Origin: Dirofilaria immitis
Taxonomy: Eukaryota; Nematoda; Chromadorea; Rhabditida; Onchocercidae
NCBI GenBank assembly: GCA_024305405.1
Contig: JAKNDB010000015.1
Span: forward strand, 564,001 to 628,000
Length of the DNA stretch: 64,000 nucleotides
Direction of reading: 5' to 3'
The translations under genes were made by a program, and so were the position numbers. Every line of letters begins with the position of its first letter. The first letter of the stretch is position 1. The notes under the pieces were generated by a model. That model saw only the letters and a program-made list of their open reading frames with translations. It searched no databases and was not told the DNA's origin. Positions 51,901-63,870 of the stretch are shown here, piece by piece.

Positions 51901-54782
51901 GTCATTAGAAGGAAAATTGAATAAATCAACTCAATTGATTTTTAAGATTACGCAAGAAAGTGATGACGAAGCAAAGCACGAGACTGATCTACCGAAGAAA
52001 CGTGGTAGAGGGCGTAAACCGAAACCAAAAGCTGAAAATACATCGAAGAATGATCTTGAGAAAGATGAGCTGAGTGGAAATAGTGACGAAGTAAGTATAT
52101 GGCCAGTGTTGCTTGTGCAGTAACATATTTATTAAGAATAAATACAGTTCGAATTATTACAATTCTGATCTTATTTTTCAGGCTGAAGATGGTCGTAAGC
52201 AACGTCCTTCACGTCAACGTCGTAAACCAAATTGGATCGATGAAAATTATGTTACTGGTTTCAAGTAAATATTCGTGTTATTATAAGCATGTATTGAAGT
52301 GAGATAAAATGAGTCATTAGTGACAGATATTCTTATATCAAATAAATACCGGAAGTTTTTGGTTCATAATTTTATATTATTTATAAAATTTAGGAACAAA
52401 CGTGCTCGTCGCGATGATGATGATATAGATTCGGAATATGCACCAGCAAAGGGACAAAGTCGACCATCATCAAGGATCGGACAAAGTCGATCGCCATCGA
52501 GAACTGGATCAAAATATGCTAAAAGTGCAGATAGTCAACGCTCAACACCTGTTGAACCTTCCAGTGCCATTCCTGGCATTCAGTCTGAGGCAAGCAGCGA
52601 AGAAACTTCGAACTCATCAACTCCTGCATCACATGAAAGCACATAGTTAGTTCTTATCCGTCTTTATTTATAGCTTATATTTTTCTTCCTCTAATGCTTT
52701 TTGGTAAAATTAAGTAAATTTAGAAAAATTGTATTTTTCTGTTATAGTCATATTGCGACCAGCAGTCATGAACTGGACAGTAGTGCAGCACGATCGCCAC
52801 TTCCTTTATCCTCGACTATGCTCTCTTCAACTAGTGCAGAAAATGCCAGAGATATAATGGTAATGCTTTCGTCATCAGAAAATGTGGCCAGTGATGTAAT
52901 GGTAATATTTTCCGCCATTAACATGATGCGTGAAATTGTTGATGACATTTGGTTCCCAACTTTAAATTTCAGACTAAGAAAACTTGCCGTTTACAGTATA
53001 CTCCTCGAGCACGAAGAATGAAATATGGAGATGATTTGTTTTCCAATGTCGGTTAGTCGATTTTCCTACTGATTTCGAATATGTCTGGAGTAATATATAT
53101 CACTTTAATATACGAAAATTTTTATAAGTTATAATAGAGAGAAAGAGAAACTATCAAAGTCAAGTTGAAAATTATTAGTTTTACTGCAGATGAAGAAGAA
53201 CTAGCAAGCACCTCATCAAAAGATGCAAAAGGGCAGATAGCTAGCGAAAGTTTAAACATAACATCTGGTGATGGACGCCCTGTATCACAGTCTCGCCGTA
53301 AGCAAGATCTCTCAACAATCCGGGAAAATAATGATGAAGTTATGGTACTGATTGTGTTTATTACCAAACATGATATTTGCAGGAAATAAAAATTCTTAGT
53401 ATACATCCAAGCGATGATTTTTGCTTAACGATGAGTGTGTTAGCTTGGTTTTTATTTTGTATTATGCGATTAATTTTATTTAAACCAACTTATGATAAGC
53501 TTCAGAAATCAATAGATTGTCTTAACTTTTTCTACTATTTAGATTGTGCGCTACTCAAATGGTGAAGCATCTCTTCCGAAGGATCTCTCTGAAATTCCTG
53601 TTTACCTTACTGAAACACAGCGTGATTTATTTTTTCATTCATCCGTCCTGCTTCGCCTTCAAGTGATGGCGCTTCAAGTGCCCACAAATGTATGCAATGC
53701 GGTGACATTATTGCGAATATATCGGTCAGTTTTATTAGTCTCAAATTCTCAGAAAGTTATTCAAACTGCCTCTGTTTCATTTTTAGAAAGGCCTGATCTA
53801 AAATGTTCTCAGGAGGTTTTTAGAATCATGACAATATACCTGACGAGAAGGTTGTTGTTAAAAGCATACAAAATTAGAAATCTTATATTCTATGAAATGA
53901 TGTGCGATGTGATGTAATTTTATATTATGATTTATACTTATATTATGATATGCTGAATTCTTAGACATTCATGATGTAATATTCATGATACTAACAGGAA
54001 CATCTTTTAATCAGATTAATTTTTTAAAGTGGAATTGGCATCGCTGATACATTTCATTTAAAAGCGAAATTGCAGGAAGGACGACGACATGCTGTAAGTC
54101 ATTTACGCATTATGCGTCTACGTTGTTCATTATGCGGTTGTGGGTCATTTTTCTGTTCCGATATGCGAACTCACTTGCAATACAGACATTGTGATAAATT
54201 GCATCTTGCACCAAGAGGTTATGTATTACCGGGCAATGTTTTGCCGTGTATGACACAAAGACAAGTAAGAACCAACATATCATATTTAAATTTTCTTATA
54301 AATATTTTCTTCTGTTTTATATTGTTTTTATAATCTAATATTATAATAAATAATATGAATTAATCAGTGATATCCTTCACATTGTAAGAGAAATCGACGA
54401 ATTACTAAAAATTAATATTTAACGGGGAAATCTGGTAATCGGCATCTTTCCAGGCCGATGATCTGACGCGAGTTGTGGATGCAATGAAACCAGGTCGTGT
54501 GATGTATACTTCGGGGAAAGTTGGTTTTTTGCACTATTTCACAAATTAAATTTTTCATGCTTTGTGCAGGAATTTTCTGTTTATTACACTGATTGAGATT
54601 TGAATTTGGTTTTTTTCTAGATCATTAGCTCAACTAATCCAAAACCTTATTACCCGGATCCGATAATTGAAGAACGTGTTTTGGGCACACTTTTGCCGGA
54701 AATCGATGCTAGTAATGATCAGGGTCGAAATATTTCAGCAATTACTACAGGAAGTACAAGCGCCGCTGTTGGAAAATCTTAA
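48987..54782 (+). CDS. C2H2 zinc-finger, AT-hook nuclear protein (ZNF800-like)
   Basis: Twenty-one exons: 48987-49141, 49307-49439, 49675-49873, 50047-50121, 50228-50398, 50522-50724, 50871-50988, 51097-51246, 51327-51425, 51562-51633, 51722-51843, 51947-52090, 52182-52264, 52394-52645, 52748-52901, 52973-53051, 53190-53338, 53543-53724, 54076-54264, 54454-54519 and 54621-54782; about 985 residues. Fingers in order: LLECRCCGNIFRSHLNYLTH (then KRVYC), CLHSDCKEK with FAYHLTVKH, CYLCDFESETYTTLVEHLKS (then MH), CMQCGDIIANIS with EGRRHAVSH, and CSLCGCGSFFCSDMRTHLQY (then RH). AT-hook-like cores are KGRPRL and RGRGRKPKPK; the middle is Ser/acidic-rich. It should be a DNA-binding nuclear regulator. 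The first finger and its position resemble ZNF800; that name is tentative. Three exons need one base removed or added in a homopolymer (49698-49703, 51748-51753, 53630-53635) to keep frame. AATAAA overlaps the stop. Confidence 0.8.
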
Positions 54783-57238
54783 TAAATGTTTGATTAGGTA
54801 CTGTTTTGTATGATGCTCGCTGAATTGCTTGTTTCATATAATTTCAAATAAAAGAGGAAAATCAATGTCAATTTTTAAAATCCAAAAATTTGAATAAATG
54901 TTTCATATTTTGAGGTGACACTTTAAAAATGTAATTTATCTTTGAATGAATTCAAATAATAACTGATCAAGTTTCGTTTTAAAATAAAGTATACAAATCC
55001 TACTTATCGATTTTCGCCGCTAAATTATGACAAGTTGAATTTGATAGCAATCAATATAATGAAGTTTTGCTCTTATTTTGTTTGAATATTCGACGGTATT
55101 CAGTGAACGGGTCTTCGATCTCTTTGAAGCATAAAGTTACCTGTCATAATTATCTTCTGCTTTCTTGGTGAACTATTTGACTGGCATATTTTTTTAATTA
55201 TATATATGTTTTGTTGTCTAAGTTCTGCCCTCCATAATAAACAATTATTGATTGATAGATTTGAAGTGGAATTCTGTTGTCATTTAATAACTACTGTTGA
55301 TTTGAAATTAATAAATGTCAAATTTTGAGTAATAAGTCTAGTACACATTGATTCTACTTATTAGTTTTTTTCTTTCTTTTATTATAGAAAATAACAATTA
55401 ATGCATTTGTAAAATAAATGCAAGAATTGTGTAACTGTTGGAATTGTAAGTCAAATTTCTTTCCATTCATTCGCAAATGATTTTCCTATAATTTTAATTT
55501 TCTCTTAAATTATCCTTCTTTCATCCATTCTGTAGGCATCACAATATCTATCTATTTTTATATTTCTTATCTCTTTTTCGTTGCAAAAAAAACAGAAAGA
55601 AAGAACCATCCGAATTTGTTACACATTTTATTCGATTAATAATAATTTTGTTTTTACAATTTCTATATTATCCTTTTTGTAATCTTTTATTATTCATTGC
55701 CAAGCAGTTATATCTCTGTACAGTAGTAGTAGTAGTAGCAGTAGCATGTTAATGAAATATATAAGCACAAATATTGTTTTCATTTTTTATTTTTGTTCTA
55801 AATTTATATCATAGTAGAGCACCAAATTTTGTTTATCATACATATTTTCGTTCAAATAAATTACAGTTTTTTTTTTTATATATCCTTTTTTTTGTACTGA
55901 ATTATTTTCTTCTGTAAAATCTCTATTATGAGATATTATCTTAATTTAGACTAATTTCTACTCTTTACTCATATCCATTTTAATCAACTTTTTTTTTTGT
56001 TTTTGTTTTTTCTTCTCATCCTATTTTAATGAATTAGATTTGTTCGTTTTTTCTTTTTTTTTGTATTCATTTGTAGTAATTTCATTTAATAATTATTTGA
56101 TTACATTTCATTGTTTATTCATATACTCCTAGCAATACCTTTATTTATTTTTAAATTTATTTATTTATTTATTTTTTTCTCCAATACATTACATTACACC
56201 ATTCTTATCATCCTTTTTTTTCTTTTTCAGGAAATATTATTTTCATTAAAAATAAATCATCTATTTTTATATCTTTCAACAGATTACTTATATTCTTGAA
56301 ATGATTTTTTTAGACCTTTTCTTTTTTTTTAAAAAAAAAGAAAATATTACATATTAGTAAACAAGGAATCGAATAAAAAATTGAAATGGATGAAAAAGAA
56401 ATTTTAATGATCCCTATGAACATTCGATATTTCTAATATACATCTGATCATTTGAGGCAAATGTGAAATATATGCATATATTTATATGTATCGTGTAAAA
56501 TTTTTAACAATATTTTTGCAAAAATATTTTAAGAGATTAAATGGTAATTATTGATTTAAAAGGCTGAAAAATAATGTGATCAAATAACATTTGCAATTGT
56601 TTACTTTCTCTTTATTTGTTTGTTTCTTTTTTTATCGCTTATGGATTGTTTATTTTTTTTTGTTTCTTATTTGTTTTTGTGATAATGAATATACTTTGCT
56701 TATTGAGTGAGAAACAAATTATCACTTTTATCGAAATTGTTTTTTTTTCATAATAATTTTTGGTATTGTTTTTGAGGAATGGTATTATTAAAGAAATATT
56801 TTTTCGAAGTAATAAAATTGATCAAAAATTTGGAGTAAATATCTTGATATCATATCTTTTCTTAACATTCTTACTTATTATCATTTTTTAATATAAAGAA
56901 GAAATATAAAAAAATTTTCTAATTGAAAAATTATATATTTATAATAACATTGCTCAATTCTATATATAATTGCACCTATATATAGATGAAATACATGGGT
57001 GATGATATCTTTGACCTTTGAACTTATATTGATACTGTTCATAAATCTTTCTACAATAACATTTAATTTATTTATAAAAGATTATCTCAACTTTATTTGA
57101 AGAAACAAAATGAAAAGATTATCAAGATCAGAATAACCAAAGTAACAACAATGGAATAGAAAAGCAAAAGTTAAGGGAAAATGTTGAGAAAGCATTTTAC
57201 TTTTATCACTATCATTGTTGATATGATGAAGAAGTTTC

Positions 57239-57263
57239 ATCCCGCTTTCTCGGAAAGCGGGAT
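57239..57263. other. Perfect GC-rich hairpin
   Basis: Arms atcccgctttc and gaaagcgggat pair over 11 bp around a tcg loop. It stands out because the surrounding DNA is strongly AT-rich. Function unknown. Confidence 0.8.
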
Positions 57264-57576
57264 TTTCGATTTTATTAATGCTAAGCTAATTTTCTACGAT
57301 CAATTTGTACATCTCTAAAATCCGGCGAATTTAATAATACTCCTAATAACTAAGTTGGAATGGTCCATTAATAATTTCATTTTTATTATCAATAAAGATA
57401 AAATATAATATGTAGTCTTCCAATGATGGAATCGGAAAAATTAATTTTTAATACAAAAATGTGAAGTATTGATTTTCGCATTAGTTTAATCATTTCGATT
57501 TCAGAATTAATTTTTCCCGATTAAATCGTTTTTTTTGCGAAATATAATGATAAGTATTGATTGTAGCAATATTATT

Positions 57577-57585
57577 ATATTTCAG
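57577..57585 (+). promoter_or_regulatory. Probable spliced-leader acceptor of cyclin H
   Basis: ATATTTCAG ends at 57585, 8 nt before the ATG at 57594. No coding exon is visible upstream. Confidence 0.55.
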
Positions 57586-57593
57586 ATTTTATA

Positions 57594-59970
57594 ATGTTTT
57601 CTACTAGTACTCAAAAAAAGATTGGACATTTTCGTCACAGCAAGATCTTTTGGATTTAAGGTATTTGATATTTATACATCGGTGTTTATTGTATGTAAAT
57701 AGATTTAAAGATTAAGAAAATAGATTTATCAATTAATTTTTGTTTTCTATTTGCAGAAGTTATTCGAAATTATGAAATTTATTTCGAAATATATAAGTAA
57801 GATCAAAATTCAGAAGTTATTAGCAAATAAATAAAATTTATTTCATATTTTTAGGAAAGCAGCAAATGAGAAATTTCGAGCAAAATATGAAACGGTGATT
57901 GATGATGATCAAAAAGATATATTTTTGACTCCTGAAGAAGAAGCACTTTTGAGAAATATTATCACTGAAACTGGCATTAGGTTTGATTATATTGAAATAT
58001 TGAGAAATATTATCACTGAAACACTATTGAGAAGTATTATCACTGAAACTGACATAAGGTTTGATTGTATTAAAATCTTTTTTCAATGAACTTTTAGAGA
58101 GTAAATAATTAAATAATAAGCACATCAAGTTTTTCTGCTTTCATTTTTCATCACTTCATTGCTATAAAATAGTTTATATAAGCAGCATAAGTTCTGAAAT
58201 TTTTACCCTTTCATTTTACAAAAAATAGCTTTCTACATTAAATAAAAACAGGTCATCCTGTATTTATTTTATTCTATTTGATACAGATTAAATACGAATA
58301 TCGCGAATATTTTCATTTCTAATTTTTATAACTGACATTTTTTCTCGGGAATAAACTTCGATTTTTAATTTTTTATTCGCAATGGAAAAGTTTTTTTCCA
58401 AAGTTGATGGATGATTTTTTTTTTAAGATTTGCGGATGATTTTCGTCCTGCAATGTGGCCATCAACTCGTTGGACAGCATTTGCATATTTTAAACGATTC
58501 TTTCTACATCATTCAACAATGGAATATTCACCGAAAAGTGTGATGATGTCTTGCTTTTATTTGGCTTCTAAAGTTGACGAATTCAATGTATCCATCGATG
58601 AATTTGTTAGGAATTTGAAGTTAGTTCTTTTTTTTGCGTTTATTATGATATTTGTTGGATATAAATGCAGGATCTGTTTGTGTCAATTATCATGCAGTAT
58701 GTTTTTGCGATAAGCTATGCTTTTTCGATGCTGAATGTAATTTTCTCCTTTTATTGTGAGATTATTATTTTATTGATTGAAAATTTAAGAGCTATATAAT
58801 AAAATTTTCAGTCAATTTTTTCTTTCTAAAACTATAGATCCGGCAATGCTAAATCAAATTCTGAAACGATTTTATCATTCGAACCGCAGATAATGTTAAA
58901 ATTACGATATCAACTAACGATACATTCACCGTTTCGTCCATTCGAAGGACATCTGATTGAAATGAAAACACGTTCATTGTTAGGTTTTGATTTGGAACAA
59001 GTGCGGCCACATGCTAATGATTTTTTCAAGGTTCGTAGCATCTGACAAGTTTTAAGTTGTTTTTTTGTGATTGGCATACTTCTGTTTAAACTGAATGTTT
59101 TTTTTCCAGAAAGCATTACTCGGTGATGTTATGCTTCTCTATCCGCCATCACAAATTGCACTTGCTGCATTAAAATATGCTTTGCATATGCTAGGTTAGT
59201 TGGAACATACTTTTTTTAATATCCGACTAAAATTTAAATTGCATAAATCTTCTGAACTTTCATACATATTTAGATTTCCAGGTTAGATTATGTAATTTTA
59301 GTTTTGCATGCTAAGTTTTCTTAATTAAAACTTTGAGCATATTTCCTAATTATCACCTTGATAATATTTTTTTTTCATTAGTCCCTATTCGCTTAATATT
59401 CTCGTTCTTCATTTCTTAAGCATTTTTTTTCTGAACTGTTAAATTTGGATTTAGATAAGGCAGATGATTTGCTGAAAGATCAATTCCTGAATAAAATGCT
59501 TGAAATCGATACATGGAAACCGCAAAGTAATGATGTTTTAATATGCGAAAAATTGATTGCTCGACTCGATGAAATTATACAATGTGTTCTTGATGGTTGT
59601 AAACCTATAGCATCCGAAACAAACGAAGCACTGCAGGTGATGTTTATTTCATTTTTGTTATGGAATTTTTTTCCGAAACATTAAGATTAAGCATATTAAT
59701 TTAAAAAATACGTTACTGATATCAAATATTTAAAAATCAAACTTTTATCTCAAAAAATATCTATGCATCAGCGTGTAAAATTATCTTTAACAATGATTAT
59801 CCTAATTTTAAATTATATTCTATTTCTTAATAGATTCCCTTAATTTTCAGAGTCGTATGGAACGTTGGATAAATGCGTTTCCTGAACTGGAAAGGAAATT
59901 GTCCGCTTTAAATTCTAGTCTCCAACAAGAGAATTCTAATTCCAATACTGGTTTTTCTGATGATGATTGA
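57594..59970 (+). CDS. CCNH: Cyclin H
   Basis: Seven exons: 57594-57660, 57855-57980, 58428-58619, 58838-59030, 59110-59194, 59455-59636 and 59851-59970; 321 residues, close to the usual 320. Landmarks are DWTFSSQQDL at the N-terminus, KRFFLHHSTMEYSPKSVMMS, YLASKVDEFNVSIDEFVRNL in the first cyclin box, then HSPFRPFEGHLIEMKTRSLL, DVMLLYPPSQIALAALKYAL in the second, and an acidic end (GFSDDD). Cyclin H activates CDK7 with MAT1 (CDK-activating kinase) and is part of TFIIH in the nucleus. Oddities: after MFSTSTQ the A7 run at 57613-57619 is one A short of the frame that gives KKDWTF, and as written translation stops at the end of exon 1. Exon 2 is followed by a local triplication (57949-58077) that adds a second in-frame donor at 58058. 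Confidence 0.9.
57949..58077 (+). repeat. Local triplication of the cyclin H exon 2 end
   Basis: Three copies of ttgagaa(a/g)tattatcact: 57949-57999, 58000-58026 (short) and 58027-58077. Copies 1 and 3 include the exon end and its donor (AG|GTTTGATT at 57980 and 58058). The distance of 78 nt is a multiple of three and all copies stay open. Confidence 0.9.
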
Positions 59971-61825
59971 TCTCTTATATATTCATTTTAATGATGTGAG
60001 TCTTCCCAATATTGTATAATATGATTTTTGATACTTTTGAAATTGTATGCATATTTTTAGTCATTGAAAAGGAATTTTTACGTATTTACGGCTGCATGCA
60101 TATTAACATAAAATCCTGAAGCGAAGATTCAAGTGGAAAAGTGCTAAAAATTTCAAATCTAAATTCATAGCAGTTTTTTTTTTTTAATGTCGAAACTAGA
60201 CACTTTATTCAATCCGTTAATAGTGGGTTTAGGAAGATGAAAATGATGAATGACCTATGCTTCTTTTTTTCGAATAATTTTTTCTCGAAAAATTCGAGAT
60301 AGAACGAAAACATATAGTTACGCCATCATTCATAAGAACATACATTTAAAAAAGAAAAACGTATGGTTTAGGAAAATGAAAAATGATGAATGGCTATTTT
60401 AAAATCAACATAAACCACACATCCATTACATGTTCATTTAATATTCCTTCTTGCATTCGCTACATGCATTATATAACTACATATTCACTTCATTAACTTT
60501 TTCCAATATGCCGAATTTTTGATAATTTTTGATACAAATCAAAATAGTTATTTATTTAGCCAGAGATAGATGTAGAAGGAGACGACGAAAGGCATGCATT
60601 TATTTTTTTTTTTTTTTTTGATAAATTTGACTGGATAGATAGATTTGCTCATAATTTTTTTTTTTTTTAAATACATATACATTCGATAAGTAGCGCAATC
60701 TTAAAATAGCAACAACTATATCAGTTACTTCTTTTCTTTTCTTTTCTTTTCTTTACTAAATAATAATGTAACTTTTTCAATTTTAATTATAAATAATTGA
60801 GAGAATATATTTATTTTAGATTAATTTGAATTTTTCTTTTTTTTCTTTCATAATTCATATTTTATTTAGAATATTTCAATAAATTATTACATTTTAATCA
60901 TATCTTTTTTTTTACTTTACTTTACTCAATTAATTGATTACTTGAATTATTTATTTTTGATATACATATATATATATATATATATTTGTATATTCAATTT
61001 TCATGGCTTCTTAAATATACGATATTGTTTGAAGAAATTTAATTTCTTTTTTTTTTTTTTTACATAACTCATTATTATTATTATATGAGAAGAAGGCCTA
61101 GGAAAAAGTATTGTGGCATTTTATTTGATAATAAGATTATAAATTATCCTTTATCATTAATGAATTATCATAGCAACTAAAATTAACTGAAACGCAAAAG
61201 CAAAACTTGAAATTAACTCCAGTTGAGTTAAAAAAAAAAAAAAAAGATACCCTAATCATATTTCACAAGCTGCTATGATAATTCATTGATGGTAAAGGAT
61301 AATTTATAATCATATATCAAATATTCAGTTAAGCGTAGAAATCGTAGAAAATAAAACTATAACATCGTACGACAACATAATCGATTATTTGTAACGAATG
61401 AATTATGAGCGGTTGAGATACACTTATGGATGATTAATTTAGAAAATTAATTATCATAAATTATTGAAAACAATTCATATATTTACATACATATCTATCA
61501 TTTGATTATATTTGATATTATAAAAATGTATCGAAAACTATTTTCATTTTATTGAATTTTGCATAAAAATTGTTACATCTATTTTAGCAATATAAGAAAT
61601 CTTTAATCTGTTTAGTTATTTTCAATTATGATAATTAATTAATCATTATTTTACACCTGATTACTACAGTAGTCAATTAATCAATTTATTTGGATTATTA
61701 AAGTATGTTTACCTTTCTGATAAAAATATCCTAGAAACTAAAATATATTTTATCACAGAGAACTATTAGTTAACAAAACTAAAAAAAAAAATTTATTTTT
61801 AATACTTAAATTCGAATATTTAATT

Positions 61826-62147
61826 AATAATCGGAATATCATATTTGTCAGTAGTGATAGATTTAATGATTATAAATAATCGGAATATCATATTTGTCAA
61901 TAGTGATAAATTTAATGATTATAAATAATCGGAGTATCATATTTGTCAATAGTGATAGATTTAATGATTATAAATAATCGGAATATCATATTTGTCAATA
62001 GTGATAGATTTAATGATTATAAATAATCGGAATGTCATATTTGTCAGTAGTGATAGATTTAATGATTATAAATAATCGGAATATCATATTTGTCAGTAGT
62101 GATAGATTTAGTGATTATAAATAATCGGAATGTCGTATTTGTCAGTA
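61826..62147. repeat. 49-bp minisatellite, seven copies
   Basis: Unit aaataatcggaatatcatat, ttgtca(g/a)tagtgatagat, ttaatgattat. The period is exactly 49 between the first four cgga positions (61832, 61881, 61930, 61979). Copies are highly similar. Confidence 0.95.
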
Positions 62148-63636
62148 GTGATGATTATTTTTAATGGATTTAAAAGATATAATTTTGTAATTAGTCAAAT
62201 ATGATAATTAAAATGAATCGATGAAATAAACAATAATGAATGAAAAATAATGAAAAAAATTACGATAAAAACGAGGAATAATGATAAACTTATTCAAACA
62301 TTTTCTTAATTTGAATAAATTTTGATAAAATAAATTAGGAAAAAAAAACCAAAACATATATACATATTTCTTCTATTATTAGCTAGTTTATCATTATTTA
62401 TTTTTAATCATTTCTTATTTTGATTTCGAATTTTAGTATAAAAATTTCAAAATATTTTTTTTTCTTTTTTACAGACTGGCGAAAATGATCAATCTAATGA
62501 ATTCGTATAGTTTATTTTAAATTTCCTTCTTTTTTGTTTCCTCCTATCATTTTCAAATTTCTTCTTCTCAAGCAAATATTTGAAAATTAAAATTTATAAT
62601 TTATTTTGTCTAAAAAATTTTATTTATTTTCTTTTTTCCTAAAATAAATTCTAAATCGAAAATGCAATAAATTTTATAAAATTTTATCAAAATTTTTTAA
62701 TATAAAACATTTTTTTAATAATAAAATAAAAATAAAAAGTACAACATTTTCTTTTATTCGTTCACAAGGCAAATACATTAATTTAAATTAAATATTTTAT
62801 GAGTGAAAAAAAATAAAGGGGAAGAATGAAATTTAATTTTTGAAATTTTCTTTTATCATTCGTTATTATCATGTATATAGGCATAAAATCAGTTTGAAGA
62901 ATTTAATTTTTCAAATATATCTCGAGAATATTCTCATATTTCGAGAACACATTCGCTTTTCTTCCTATTTGCATTCTATTCTGATAATAATAATAGTAAT
63001 ATATTTCTTTTAACTAATTGGAAAAAAATTGCAAAATCCCTATCGAAACTTTTAATATATGCTATTTATTATATTTATCAAAAAAAAAAAAATTTGTTTA
63101 TTTTTTTAACCTGTTTTTTTTTATAGTATCGTTAAAAGCTAAGATAAATTTATGAATTGATTAATATTTTGATATAAATAGGAAAATAAGCATTTTGTTC
63201 AAATTTTATATCCGAAAATTATTGCATCATAGGGATTTAGATGATATCAAATGATTAAATAGCTTTTAAACTTATCATCCTTCAAGCATACACTAAAATT
63301 TTTATAGCCTTCTTCATCTGAAAGCAAAAATGATAAATCATCAGATTACAGGCACAATCATATCATATAAACTTTCCGCTAAATTTATTTCAGCATTTTA
63401 CAATCATTGACTTCAACAAATGTTTGTTATACTTTTATTCATATGAAAAATTTTATATTAATATTCAAATGATTGATGATAAAATTATGATATTTTATAA
63501 TGAAATTGTATTAATTGATAATTTATGAGAAAATAGTTTTCAATTTATTTATTTAAATATCATTTATCATATATTCAGGATAATCTTTTGTTATTTTTTT
63601 GATAAAACAATCTTATCGCTATCACTCACTCTTATA

Positions 63637-63870
63637 GATAAATTCTCTCAATCAAATTATCTATTTATCGCTGTTATTTGGATAGATAAGTTCTCTCTAT
63701 CAAATTATGTGTTTATCAACTATTTTTCTTACAGGTAAGTTCTCTCTATCAAATTATCTGCTTATCGCTATCTTTTATATAGATAAGTTCTCCCTACCAA
63801 ATTATCTGTTTATCGCTATCTTTCTTATAGATAAGCTTCCTCAATCAAATTATCTGTTTATCATTATCAA
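63637..63870. repeat. 48-bp minisatellite, five copies
   Basis: Unit gataagttctctctatcaaa, ttatctgtttatcgctatct, then tcttata. Period 48-49. Each unit contains several TTATC/GATAA words. Confidence 0.9.

Larger units (their letters stand above)
54783..57593. other. Intergenic DNA before cyclin H
   Basis: No exon seen. Contains poly-T-rich stretches, a short (agt)n run at about 55718-55741, a second AATAAA (about 54846) that could serve the zinc-finger gene, and a GC-rich perfect hairpin at 57239-57263. Confidence 0.6.

Noticed and set aside
48987..54782. Reading the zinc-finger locus as a pseudogene because of its frame breaks
   Set aside because: Splice sites, intron phases and zinc ligands are intact in all 21 exons and the breaks sit in A6/T6 runs, so base-call error is more likely than decay.
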